DNA of 64,000 nucleotides from Clostridia bacterium (lineage in GTDB: Bacteria; Bacillota; Clostridia; Oscillospirales; QAKW01): assembly GCA_017937065.1 (NCBI GenBank), contig JAGBEI010000014.1, forward strand, positions 1 through 64,000, given 5' to 3'. Both the position numbers and the translations under genes were made by a program. Below the pieces are notes generated by a model. The model was not told the origin of the DNA. It did not search any database and worked only from the letters and a program-made list of their open reading frames with translations. Positions within the stretch are counted from its first letter, which is position 1. Each line of letters begins with the position of its first letter. Shown here in pieces: positions 1 through 8,148 of this stretch.

Positions 1-79
1 ACAATTAACGGGTTCCTCTTCTTTGATGCTGTTTAATTTTCAATGTTCTTTTCGCACCCCATTTTTTGAGTGCCTGTAT
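1..79 (-). other. Putative rRNA-operon leader (boxA-like), leaving the window leftward
   Basis: Read on the minus strand, this stretch contains AACATTGAAAATTAAACAGC, which resembles the boxA-type antitermination segment found in Firmicutes pre-16S leaders and 16S-23S spacers. It lies just downstream of a strong leftward promoter with A-tracts. No open frame is supported here. I infer that a 16S rRNA gene begins just beyond the left edge, but the gene itself is not in the window. Confidence 0.4.
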
Positions 80-108
80 ATTCTATCATACACTCTTTCC
101 TTTGTCAA
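80..108 (-). promoter_or_regulatory. Strong sigma-A promoter with upstream A-tracts, probably rrn
   Basis: On the minus strand, TTGACA (103-108) and TAGAAT (80-85) are separated by exactly 17 nt. Upstream of the -35, at about 109-160, runs of A on the minus strand look like an UP element, which is typical of rRNA promoters. It drives transcription out of the window to the left. Positions 109-208 hold only this AT-rich sequence and the end of topB. Confidence 0.7.
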
Positions 109-208
109 CTACTTTTTTTCATCTTTTTTTCGCATTTAATTATGTATTTTTTTCTTTAAAATTTCCTACATATTTAATATATATTAATTTAACGATATTT
201 TACAATGT

Positions 209-2314
209 TCAGTTGAAATCAAAAGTAATATTTCCGTCGCTCTCCAAACGCAGGGTAGCAGAAAACTCTTTCCCGTTTTTGGAAACAAAGCCCTCAATTT
301 TAGATGTTTTTCCTGTTTCAATCAGTAGCTTTGCATTGGAAAGAGAAATCACACGTCTGCAAATCACGCCGTTGATACGGAATTTACACCCGTCCTTATA
401 CCCCATACAGCCAAAGCCGTACCTGCCGCGCACCACCTTTTGACCGCAAAGAGGGCAAAGCCCGACCTCATCGCCGTAAAATCCGCTGTCGCGGTCCTTT
501 TCGGGCGAAACACCCGTCTGAACGCGAAACACATCGGAAATTTCCGATTTTGCAAGCTCCACCGCATCTCCGACACTCATCTGTCCCCGATACACCTTTT
601 TCAGCGCCTGACCGAGCTGTGACGTTTTATATTTATCCATTGATATATCCATACGCATAAGCGATTCAATAAAATATTCACCGTCCGGCAAAATATAATA
701 CACATCTTTTTTGAGCTCAATATATTTACTGCGCCTCGCATTATCAATAATTCCCGTTCTTGTCGCCTCGGTTCCCAGCTCCAAGCCCTCAAACATCGCG
801 CGGTATTCTTCCTCATCGTCCTCGCCGTCACTTTCCGCCGCGCGGGTTTTCTCCTCCCTGAACGGATTTTTAAGATAGTTGTTGAGTGTTTCTATCGTAT
901 AGTGCTTTGGCGGCGACGTCTCCTTTTCCTTAGGTTTAAAATCTATATTGACGCTGTCTCCCTTTTCAAGCGGCGGCAGCAGCTTATCCTTTTGCGGGCT
1001 GTCGTCAAACCGCGTCCAGCCCGGCTCTAAGATAACGGTGCCGCGAAGCACAAATTGCTCCAGGTCTCCCACACCGATTGTTATTTCCGTCTTTTGCGCT
1101 CGGCATTCCTCGCTGCAAAAGACTGCGACAAAACGGCGGAAAACCGTCTGATACACCAGCATTTCCTCCTCAGACAGCGCCGACTTGGCAGGAATTTTAT
1201 AGGTAGGGGTCAGCGCCGAATGAGATTCTATCTTTGAATCGTCGAAAATTGTTTTTTTATCCTTGAATTCAACAGGATAACCAAGCTGAGCGACATTTGA
1301 AATTATTTTTCGTATCTTGTCCTTCTCGGCGACTGCCAGATATTCTGAGTTTGTGCGCGGATAGGTCAGATATCCCTGTTCGTACAGTCTCTGTACAATT
1401 TGCAGGCTTTGCTCCATAGACATTTTATATTTTTTCCCGAGAACATTTTGCAGCTTTGAAAGCGAATACAGCTTACTCGGCTTTAAAGTATCCTTTTTAG
1501 TCTTTTTATCCAGCACCCGCGCCGTCTGCGCGTTATAAAGCGCACAGGTCTCCAGCGCCTTTTGCAACCCGTCGCAGGGAAATTTCTTCTTGCTGACAAG
1601 CTCCACCTTATGTCCGCACGTCTCAGCGTCGGACTGTATTCCGTAATACTTTTCGGGCGTAAAATTACGGATTGCCATATCCCGCTCGTAAATCGCACGC
1701 ACTATCGGTGCAATAACCCTGCCCACGCGCAGCAAAACACCGGTTTTAAGAGTGGCGTAGCGCGTGAGGTTTATCCCGTAAAGCCAGTCGATATATGTAC
1801 GGGCAAAGCCCTCGTTTGCCAGCCCGTCATAATCCGACTGCGGCTTCATATCACAGAGTGCGGCGGAAACCGTCTGCGGGGTCTGGTCGGGCAGCCACAG
1901 CCGACAGACCGGCTTTTGGGTTTTTAGAGCTTTTTGAATACAAAGACGGATTATAATTTCTCCCTCACGGTCGGCATCTCCCGCATTGACTATCCTGTCC
2001 ACGTCATCACGGTTGCACAGCGACTTTATTGTATCAAACCTGTCTATGACGCCGCTGTCTCCGGTGCCGTCGGGATTTGTGCGAAGACGGAATTCAAAGC
2101 GCTCTGGAAAGCAGGGCAGTCCCTCCATGCTCCAGCGCGCGCCTTTATCCCTGCCCGTATAGTCCTCAACATCGTAAAGTGAAAACAAATGCCCGAACGC
2201 CCACGTTATAAGATACTCCCCACACTCAAGATACCCGTTCCTGCGCACACAGTCACCTATACCCGCTGCGATATTCCGTGCAAGACTGGGCTTTTCAGCA
2301 ATAATCAAGGTCAT
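209..2314 (-). CDS. topB: DNA topoisomerase III (type IA)
   Basis: This 701-residue type IA topoisomerase relaxes and decatenates single-stranded DNA segments in the cytoplasm. The N-terminal TOPRIM domain begins MTLIIAEKPS and has the metal-binding DADREGE at residues 113-119. The catalytic tyrosine is Tyr318 in GYLTYPRTNS. The C-terminal 80 residues contain a CPLC...C zinc-ribbon-like segment, as in many TopB proteins. The ATG start follows a near-perfect ribosome site (AAAGGAGGTGA). Length and motifs are complete. It lies 49 nt downstream of the exonuclease gene, behind that gene's terminator, so it probably has its own promoter or depends on read-through. Confidence 0.93.
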   Translation of the reverse strand: MTLIIAEKPSLARNIAAGIGDCVRRNGYLECGEYLITWAFGHLFSLYDVEDYTGRDKGARWSMEGLPCFPERFEFRLRTNPDGTGDSGVIDRFDTIKSLCNRDDVDRIVNAGDADREGEIIIRLCIQKALKTQKPVCRLWLPDQTPQTVSAALCDMKPQSDYDGLANEGFARTYIDWLYGINLTRYATLKTGVLLRVGRVIAPIVRAIYERDMAIRNFTPEKYYGIQSDAETCGHKVELVSKKKFPCDGLQKALETCALYNAQTARVLDKKTKKDTLKPSKLYSLSKLQNVLGKKYKMSMEQSLQIVQRLYEQGYLTYPRTNSEYLAVAEKDKIRKIISNVAQLGYPVEFKDKKTIFDDSKIESHSALTPTYKIPAKSALSEEEMLVYQTVFRRFVAVFCSEECRAQKTEITIGVGDLEQFVLRGTVILEPGWTRFDDSPQKDKLLPPLEKGDSVNIDFKPKEKETSPPKHYTIETLNNYLKNPFREEKTRAAESDGEDDEEEYRAMFEGLELGTEATRTGIIDNARRSKYIELKKDVYYILPDGEYFIESLMRMDISMDKYKTSQLGQALKKVYRGQMSVGDAVELAKSEISDVFRVQTGVSPEKDRDSGFYGDEVGLCPLCGQKVVRGRYGFGCMGYKDGCKFRINGVICRRVISLSNAKLLIETGKTSKIEGFVSKNGKEFSATLRLESDGNITFDFN

Positions 2315-2335
2315 TTGCCTTCACCTCCTTTACAA

Positions 2336-2369
2336 AAATAAAAATCGGCAAAGCCGCCGATTTTTATTT
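2336..2369 (-). terminator. Rho-independent terminator of the exonuclease gene
   Basis: A 14-bp perfect stem (2336-2349 with 2356-2369) has a 6-nt loop and T-rich arms. It overlaps the stop codon of the exonuclease gene, so that gene's last codons form part of the hairpin. Confidence 0.75.
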
Positions 2370-3242
2370 AACTGCCGCAAGCTTTCTGCCGTAGCTTTCT
2401 ATCATTTCCTCGCTTGCCGCGCTCACCCGCCGGGACGCAGAAAAGCCGCTGCCGTCGTGAAATGCCGTTATTACAAACTTCAGCGTTCCGTGCTCCGGAC
2501 AGTCCGCAATCGTCACCAGCTTTTCTCGGCTGCCTACCCACTTCCCGCGACCAAGTGAACGTGCGCAGAGCGGACACACGAGTCTGCGCAGACTTTTATC
2601 GCCCATTGCAGAACGAAGGTCGGAAAAGCCCTCAAAAACCTCCCTCTTTCTTCCCAGCTCCGTAAGCCGTACCAATCCGTCATATCTTTTAATGCCGTCT
2701 TCAAGGTCCATGCGCACCGCAATTTTAGCAGTGTTTATCGCATCAAAAAGTGCATTGTGCGACGGATGCCGCTGCTCAATCTCCAGAATTTCCATTGCAC
2801 CCGACAGTGACCACTGACGGCTGCTGTGAGTAACCTGATGATTGAATATAAGCTGTAAATCATAGCTTTTCGGAAGCGCACAGTTTATGCCGTGGGCACG
2901 CAGGTTGTCTTTCAGCATAGGTATATCGTCCCTGCCCCAGGTCATAAAACAAAACTCACTGCCGCAGAAATCCAAGAATTTACCGAACGCGCCATCAAAG
3001 TGCAAACATCCTCTCAGCGCGCCCTCCGTAATGCCGGTAATACGCCTGACATTACTGTTCATCTTCTTATAAAATACCGGCTCTATATTAATCGAGAAAC
3101 TATCGCACACGTCAAAATTCCCGTCAAGCTTAACGGCGCCTATCTGGATAACCTCGCCCGTCAGCAGGCTGCCGCGAACCTTCATCCGACCGCCGCTGTA
3201 TGCGGGCTGATTCCATTCCATGTCAAAAATTATGTAATTCAC
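2364..3242 (-). CDS. DEDDh-family 3'-5' exonuclease
   Basis: This 292-residue protein belongs to the RNase T/DnaQ-like exonucleases. Exo I is IIFDMEWNQ near the N-terminus, Exo II lies in the DFCGSEFCFMTWGRDD segment, and the HNALFDAINT segment supplies the DEDDh His and last Asp. This family removes nucleotides from the 3' end of DNA or RNA using two metal ions; the substrate here is unknown. The C-terminal third has a CPLC...C...C cysteine set that could bind zinc, an extra beyond the minimal exonuclease fold. The start appears to be GTG with a weak ribosome site. It is transcribed alone, ahead of topB. Confidence 0.8.
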   Translation of the reverse strand: MNYIIFDMEWNQPAYSGGRMKVRGSLLTGEVIQIGAVKLDGNFDVCDSFSINIEPVFYKKMNSNVRRITGITEGALRGCLHFDGAFGKFLDFCGSEFCFMTWGRDDIPMLKDNLRAHGINCALPKSYDLQLIFNHQVTHSSRQWSLSGAMEILEIEQRHPSHNALFDAINTAKIAVRMDLEDGIKRYDGLVRLTELGRKREVFEGFSDLRSAMGDKSLRRLVCPLCARSLGRGKWVGSREKLVTIADCPEHGTLKFVITAFHDGSGFSASRRVSAASEEMIESYGRKLAAVK

Positions 3243-3388
3243 AGTACCATTCTTTCGTGATTTTTTGCCGCGCTGACACGCGGCATAGCAGCTACAATAT
3301 ATTATAACATATTATATTTAAAAAATAAATACCCTAAATTTTTCCCCAAACACGGTGTATTTGTGATAAATATGTAAGTAAAATTGTA

Positions 3389-3417
3389 TTGAAAACACGG
3401 CATGTATATGATAAAAT
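3389..3417 (+). promoter_or_regulatory. Sigma-A promoter for TM2/DUF2752/asnA
   Basis: TTGAAA (3389-3394), a 17-nt spacer and TAAAAT (3412-3417) lie about 40 nt before the TM2 gene. The paralogous TM2 gene at 16468 has a similar TTGAAA-17-TAATAT promoter. Confidence 0.65.
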
Positions 3418-3459
3418 ATCCATATAAATAAGTACAGTAGTAAAAAGGAGTGCTGTTTT

Positions 3460-3879
3460 ATGCCGTATTGCAGAAACTGCGGCGGAGAGCTTTTTGAAAA
3501 TTCCACCGTCTGCCCAAGATGCGCGGCGCCGCGCGGCACGGGCGTTAATTTCTGTCCGAACTGCGGCAAGCCGACAGGACCTGCAATGGTGATGTGTCCG
3601 CAGTGTCAGACGACGTTTGAAAATATTGACCCAAGCATGGGCACTCCCTCGCCCAAGTCCAAAACGGCGGCGGGACTTTTGGGTATTTTTCTGGGTGCAT
3701 TCGGCGTGCATAATTTCTATCTGGGCTATACCGCAAAGGCGGTAATCCAGCTTGTCATTACGCTTCTGACCTGCTGTATGTGCTCACCGATAGCCGGAAT
3801 ATGGGGACTTGTGGAGGGTATCCTCATACTTTGCGGCAATATTTCCGTTGACGGGAAGGGCTACCCGCTTTGCGACTGA
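3460..3879 (+). CDS. Zinc-ribbon TM2-domain membrane protein (copy 1)
   Basis: This 139-residue protein has two or three N-terminal CxxC zinc knuckles (CRNCG, CPRC, CPNCG, CPQC). After a short linker comes a TM2 domain with two membrane helices (AGLLGIFLGAFGVHNFYLGY and a second one ending near GLVEGILILCGN). TM2 proteins are small integral membrane proteins of mostly unknown role; the ribbon should face the cytoplasm. The ribosome site AAAAAGGAG is good. It overlaps the next gene by 10 nt, so the two are translationally coupled. A close paralogue lies at 16468-16884. Confidence 0.82.
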   Translation: MPYCRNCGGELFENSTVCPRCAAPRGTGVNFCPNCGKPTGPAMVMCPQCQTTFENIDPSMGTPSPKSKTAAGLLGIFLGAFGVHNFYLGYTAKAVIQLVITLLTCCMCSPIAGIWGLVEGILILCGNISVDGKGYPLCD

Positions 3880-4241
3880 CAGGCTTTTGCCGCAGCTATT
3901 TAAAGGAAATACTGTTTTCCGCGCTTGTTGCGTTTGGCGTTGCCGTAATGTATTTTGCGGATATCGGCTGCTTTTTTAAATCAGTAACGGGCATCGGCTG
4001 TATAACCTGCGGAATTACCCGCGCATATATCAGTCTGCTGTCGGGCGATATTTCTGCGGCATTTTACTATCATCCGCTGTTTTTGCTGATTGTTCCGCTG
4101 TATCTTGTTTTATTTTTCCGCAGAAAATTTTCACAGCGGTTTGTAATGATTTTTGCGCTTTCGGTCATCGCAGCCTTTATTGCGGTATATATCGCGCGGC
4201 TGTTTTTTATCCCCGATTCACTAATTTACATAGGACACTAA
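3870..4241 (+). CDS. DUF2752 membrane protein
   Basis: This 123-residue integral membrane protein has three hydrophobic helices and the family signature GCITCGITRA before the second helix, with YYHPLF after it. DUF2752 proteins have no established function and often sit beside TM2 or DUF4190 membrane genes, as here. The TTG start lies inside the end of the TM2 gene (10-nt overlap), implying translational coupling. It precedes asnA by 18 nt and probably shares its transcript. Confidence 0.78.
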   Translation: MRLTGFCRSYLKEILFSALVAFGVAVMYFADIGCFFKSVTGIGCITCGITRAYISLLSGDISAAFYYHPLFLLIVPLYLVLFFRRKFSQRFVMIFALSVIAAFIAVYIARLFFIPDSLIYIGH

Positions 4242-4259
4242 ATTTAAGAAGGAACATAT

Positions 4260-5267
4260 ATGAGAAAACTTGTAATACCGGAAAACTACCGTCCCGTGCT
4301 GGACATTTGTGAAACTCAGCGCGCTATCAAGACAGTAAAGGACACCTTTGAGCGCGTGCTTTCAAACGCACTGAACCTGGAACGCGTAACGGCGCCTGTA
4401 ATAGTGCGTGCAGACAGCGGCATCAACGACGATCTGAACGGAGTTGAACGCAAGGTACATTTTACCATGAAGGAAATAAACGGAGAAGCCGAGGTCGTCC
4501 AGTCGCTTGCCAAGTGGAAGCGCATGGCGCTGATGCGCTACGGATTTAAAAAAGGAAGCGGTCTTTATACGGATATGAGCGCGCTGCGCCGCGACGACGA
4601 TGCGGATAACCTGCATTCCATCTATGTCGATCAGTGGGACTGGGAAAAGGTTATAACACGGGACGAGCGCACACTTGATTTTTTAAAGCAAACAGTCATA
4701 TCCATCGTCCGCGCCGTTTGTGCAACGCATCTTACGGTAAAGGCAAGCTATCCGGAGCTCAAATTTGTGACCTGCGAGACGCCGTTTTTTATCACCTCGC
4801 AGGAGCTGGAGGATATGTATCCGCAGCTGTCGGCACATGAGCGGGAAAATGAAATAACGAGGCAGAAAAAAACCGTTTTTATCATGCAGATAGGCGATAA
4901 GCTGAAAAGCGGCGTCCCGCACGACGGGCGCGCACCCGATTATGACGACTGGAGCTTAAACGGCGATCTTCTGATGTGGAGCGACGTTTTGAACCGCGCC
5001 ATAGAGCTGAGCTCTATGGGTATAAGGGTCGATGAACGCTCGCTTGCAGAGCAGCTCAGAAAATCGGGCTGCGAGGACAGAATGAAGTACGAATACCACA
5101 AAATGATTGCAAACGGTACGCTGCCGCTGACAATAGGAGGCGGTATCGGGCAGTCTCGTCTTTGTATGCTTATGCTGGAAAAGGCGCATATCGGCGAGGT
5201 TCAGTCCTCTGTCTGGTCGGAGGATATGCAACGTCAATGCTGCGGCGGCGGTATTGTTTTGCTGTGA
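4260..5267 (+). CDS. asnA: Aspartate-ammonia ligase
   Basis: This 335-residue enzyme makes asparagine from aspartate, ammonia and ATP in the cytoplasm, and is related to class II aminoacyl-tRNA synthetases. The order of family segments is complete: RAIKTVKDTFERVLS near the N-terminus, APVIVRADSGINDDLNG, the YVDQWDWEK segment, and the C-terminal GGGIGQSRLCMLML class II motif 3-like ATP site. The length matches the roughly 330 residues usual for the family. The ribosome site is AAGAAGGA. No T-box leader lies between it and the preceding gene, so asparagine-responsive control is not visible here. Confidence 0.94.
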   Translation: MRKLVIPENYRPVLDICETQRAIKTVKDTFERVLSNALNLERVTAPVIVRADSGINDDLNGVERKVHFTMKEINGEAEVVQSLAKWKRMALMRYGFKKGSGLYTDMSALRRDDDADNLHSIYVDQWDWEKVITRDERTLDFLKQTVISIVRAVCATHLTVKASYPELKFVTCETPFFITSQELEDMYPQLSAHERENEITRQKKTVFIMQIGDKLKSGVPHDGRAPDYDDWSLNGDLLMWSDVLNRAIELSSMGIRVDERSLAEQLRKSGCEDRMKYEYHKMIANGTLPLTIGGGIGQSRLCMLMLEKAHIGEVQSSVWSEDMQRQCCGGGIVLL

Positions 5268-5284
5268 TTTTAAATACTATATGT

Positions 5285-5317
5285 AAAAAACAGAGCGTAT
5301 TATACGCTCTGTTTTTT
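5285..5317. terminator. Bidirectional terminator between asnA and the alarmone synthetase
   Basis: A 15-bp perfect stem (AAAAAACAGAGCGTA with its complement at 5303-5317) has a 3-nt loop. T-runs on both strands mean it can end the two convergent transcripts. Confidence 0.88.
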
Positions 5318-5335
5318 ATTTTTATACAAATTCGG

Positions 5336-6034
5336 TTATTTGCCGTTTATAATATCTCTCACCGACTGCATACGCATATCAAGCGCCGCGCTTATTCTGG
5401 CACATTCGCTCAGCTCCCTTGAGGTGGAGCGAAGCAGCTGAAGACTCAGATTCTTTTTATATCTGAGCTGGTGCTCAAGGTTTGCCCAAAATTCCATAGC
5501 TATGGTGCGCAGCTGTACCTCGACCTTAACGCTGCGTTTTCCGTTTTCCAGAAATATCGGCACCTCCACTATAAGATGCAGACTGCGGTAGCCGTTCTCC
5601 TTGGGATTTTTTATATAGTCCTTGACGCGCACAAGTTTTATGTCGTCCTGACTGACAAGGCAGTCTGCCAGCATATAAATATCGTCCACAAACGAGCATA
5701 TAATACGAATGCCCGCAACGTCAAACAGGTTTTGCTCGATAGCTTCAACGGTCATCGGCAGCTTTTTGCGTTCCAGCTTTTGGACAATGCTGTCAAGGGA
5801 CTTAAGCCTTGAGGTGATACTGTCTATGGGATTGCGCTCAATGCTCAGCTTAAACCGCTCATTGAGCACCCTGAATTTTGTCTCCACCTCCATGATAGCG
5901 CACTGATAATAGGTCATAAGCTCCCGCACATCGTTGAAATTGCGCGTCATTTCCATAACATCCGTTTCGCTCAGCGTATTTTTGAGCTTTTCTTTAACTT
6001 TGTTTATTTCTGTCATATCTGTCTCCGAAATCAT
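5336..6034 (-). CDS. Small alarmone synthetase, RelQ/YjbM-like (p)ppGpp synthetase
   Basis: This 232-residue RelA/SpoT-type synthetase domain has no HD hydrolase, TGS or ACT domain, so it should transfer pyrophosphate from ATP to GDP or GTP but not degrade the product. Visible family segments are SPIxSxTxRLK-like near residue 70, GIRIICSFVDDIY, DYIKNPKENGYRSLH and EVQLRTIAMEFWANLEH. This is the RelQ-type order. The start ATG overlaps the stop of the upstream DUF3810 gene by the sequence ATGA, implying coupled translation. RelQ proteins are usually controlled transcriptionally and allosterically; nothing in the sequence shows how here. Confidence 0.88.
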   Translation of the reverse strand: MISETDMTEINKVKEKLKNTLSETDVMEMTRNFNDVRELMTYYQCAIMEVETKFRVLNERFKLSIERNPIDSITSRLKSLDSIVQKLERKKLPMTVEAIEQNLFDVAGIRIICSFVDDIYMLADCLVSQDDIKLVRVKDYIKNPKENGYRSLHLIVEVPIFLENGKRSVKVEVQLRTIAMEFWANLEHQLRYKKNLSLQLLRSTSRELSECARISAALDMRMQSVRDIINGK

Positions 6035-7158
6035 TTATTTTCCGCACTCTGCGCGCGTCGGTAGGCAAGCAGCAAATCCACCATCTCACCGTAGCTGTTC
6101 ATGCCGCTTTGCTGATTATTGGCGTTCAGATAGCTGTCGTACACCTTATTTGAAATATCCGCCGTTACCGTTTTGCGGTACGGCTCCCAGTATTCATCCT
6201 CAAATACAAGATCTCTCATCACGCCGTCCGACACAGTTGCCGCCACCGAGGCGGCAAGCTCGCTGTCCGCCTTGGACAGCTGCGGATAGCAGTAGGAAAA
6301 CGCCATCATTGCGCCGCTGTACCGAAAATCGTCGCGCGGCGACTCCATACAGGCAAGATAGCCCAAAAAGTTTGCCTCGTTCTCCCGCATAAATCCGCGA
6401 AAGTGCGTCAGCTCGTGACACATTGTAGCCGGAATGGAAAATGCGGGTACATCGACATTGATATTGGACTCAAAGGTGTACGGGATATAAATTCCCGTAG
6501 TCATAACCGCCGAAAACAGCTTTGAGGTGACAAGCGGCTTGTTGCGTATATCCGTCGCCTTCAGAAAGGAGTACTTATCGGACAGGCTGCGGTATGCGTC
6601 ACGCGCGCTTTTTGAGGTTTCGTATCTGTTTTTATCCGACAGTACGCTGACTCCGTTTTCGTCCTCTTCAAGCCTCTGCCGATAGTAGTTAATGTCGTCG
6701 GCAAGCGATTTTGTAAGCTCATACAGCTCCTCCACCGAGCTCTCATGCACAGAAAGCCCCAAATAGCGGGCAGCTTCAAAACGGTAATAGTTAAGACCCA
6801 TACAAAGCTGAAACGAAAACAGCGCGATTGACAGGACGCACAGCGCGTTTATAAACAGCTTGTAAAGTCTGTGCTTTACAGACTTCGGATTTTTCACAAT
6901 TCCGATAATGACGCGCACGATATAAAAAATCACAAGCCCGAAACCGACAACAGCCAAAAGCTCGGTCACGGAAAACGGGAAAAGTGACGTCAGCGTGCCG
7001 ATAGCGGCGGACAGCGGCTTATAGATAAACCGCACAAAAAAGTGCTCCACCCACCTGTTGTCAAGCCGCGCCAGAGCCACCAGCAGAAAGGAAAGCGGGA
7101 AAAGCAGAAGTATATACATTCTCTTAAACCGGAATATCCGTAGAATTAGCTTTTTCAT
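6031..7158 (-). CDS. DUF3810 membrane protein with HExxH motif
   Basis: This 375-residue protein has three N-terminal membrane helices (around residues 15-30, 55-85 and 105-120) followed by a large extracytoplasmic or cytoplasmic domain. That domain carries CHELTHFRG, a zinc-metalloprotease-like HExxH, and a downstream ENEANFLGYL that could supply the third ligand. These are the DUF3810 signatures; no protease activity has been firmly assigned to the family as far as I know. The ATG start (AAGAGGTG site) is preferred over a GTG two codons upstream. It is coupled to the alarmone synthetase through an ATGA overlap. Confidence 0.8.
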   Translation of the reverse strand: MKKLILRIFRFKRMYILLLFPLSFLLVALARLDNRWVEHFFVRFIYKPLSAAIGTLTSLFPFSVTELLAVVGFGLVIFYIVRVIIGIVKNPKSVKHRLYKLFINALCVLSIALFSFQLCMGLNYYRFEAARYLGLSVHESSVEELYELTKSLADDINYYRQRLEEDENGVSVLSDKNRYETSKSARDAYRSLSDKYSFLKATDIRNKPLVTSKLFSAVMTTGIYIPYTFESNINVDVPAFSIPATMCHELTHFRGFMRENEANFLGYLACMESPRDDFRYSGAMMAFSYCYPQLSKADSELAASVAATVSDGVMRDLVFEDEYWEPYRKTVTADISNKVYDSYLNANNQQSGMNSYGEMVDLLLAYRRAQSAENK

Positions 7159-7302
7159 GAGCACCTCTTTGATTTTATAAACAAATTATAGCAAAAACTT
7201 TTATAAAATACAATTAATAAGTTATGAACACTGTATTACGGCAGGGAGCATACAATAAACCGAGGGGCATTTTGCCTTAAAAAAATCAAGGAGCTAAATA
7301 CT

Positions 7303-8016
7303 ATGGATACTTACGGAATGCCGCACGTCGGTCAGAGCGCACCCGCTTTTACCGCAAGAAGTACCGGCGGCGTTGTCAATTTCCCGGAAAATTACGAGGG
7401 AAGATGGGTGATGTTATATATTTATATCGGTGATTTTATGCCCTGCTGTACATCGGACATTCTTGCACTGAGCAATGCCGCGGCGAGGTTTCAGTCATAC
7501 AGCACAGAGATTATCGCGGTGTCGCCCGATTCGGTGGCGGCGCACATTGCCTGGCTGCTGTCGCTGAGAAATATGAACAAGGGCAGCGATATAAATCTGA
7601 ACCTGATATCGGACAGAGACCTGAATATCTCCTCCAAATATGCCGTCAACAATGTCGGAGACGACGCGGGCAAGCTGGAAAAGGCGGTTGTTATTATCGA
7701 CCAGACCGGAGTCGTTCAGGCTGTGCACACCTTTCCGCATGCGACCGGCATAAATATCACGGAGCTGGAACGCCAGCTGCTTGCGCTTCAGACGGCGCGC
7801 TACCAGTTTGCAATGACACCGAGCGGGTGGACGCCCGGCGACGAGATACTTGAATATCCGCCTCAGACGCTTGCCACCGCAGGCAAAAATGTCACAGAAC
7901 GCACAGCATCGGGCAGCAGATGCGTGGACTGGTATCTCTGCTACCGCCAGGACTCGGGACTGCGCAAGCCCTCCCCCACCTCTCAGGTGGAGGCTCAGAG
8001 GACGAAAGAACAATAA
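7303..8016 (+). CDS. Peroxiredoxin (AhpC/TSA, Prx6-like) with altered active-site motif
   Basis: This 237-residue thioredoxin-fold peroxiredoxin should reduce peroxides through a peroxidatic cysteine. Aligned by eye with Prx6 (HPADFTPVCTTE), the motif here reads YIGDFMPCCTSD: the second Cys is in the catalytic position, but the usual Pro and Thr are Ile and Met. The C-terminal part (FPHATGINITELERQLLALQ, then WTPGDEILEYPPQ) fits Prx6-type proteins. CVDWYLCY near the end could give a resolving Cys. The last 22 residues are encoded by a CCACC/GGTGG hairpin-bearing stretch and look non-native. A CATACAAT at 7249-7256 upstream resembles a sigma-E -10 box, without a convincing -35. Confidence 0.75.
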   Translation: MDTYGMPHVGQSAPAFTARSTGGVVNFPENYEGRWVMLYIYIGDFMPCCTSDILALSNAAARFQSYSTEIIAVSPDSVAAHIAWLLSLRNMNKGSDINLNLISDRDLNISSKYAVNNVGDDAGKLEKAVVIIDQTGVVQAVHTFPHATGINITELERQLLALQTARYQFAMTPSGWTPGDEILEYPPQTLATAGKNVTERTASGSRCVDWYLCYRQDSGLRKPSPTSQVEAQRTKEQ

Positions 8017-8049
8017 AGTTTTTAAAGATTAAAAAAAGCACGGACCGCA

Positions 8050-8087
8050 AAAAGGAGAAGCTACATCCTTATGTAGCTTCTCCTTTT
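8050..8087. terminator. Terminator-like hairpin between peroxiredoxin and araC-type genes
   Basis: A 17-bp perfect stem (AAAAGGAGAAGCTACAT at 8050-8066 with 8071-8087) has a 4-nt loop. It lies between convergent genes. The T-run after it is short on both strands. Confidence 0.7.
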
Positions 8088-8148
8088 CGGTTTGATTACA
8101 ATAGTAGAAAATCAATCTTTACAGTACGAATTGAAAGGCAATTTCATG

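Noticed and set aside
66-443. Rightward 125-residue frame at the left edge
   Set aside because: It runs antisense through the 3' end of topB and through AT-rich promoter sequence, with no ribosome site.
4242-4259. T-box or riboswitch control of asnA
   Set aside because: Only 18 nt separate asnA from the preceding gene, and no leader structure is present before the operon.
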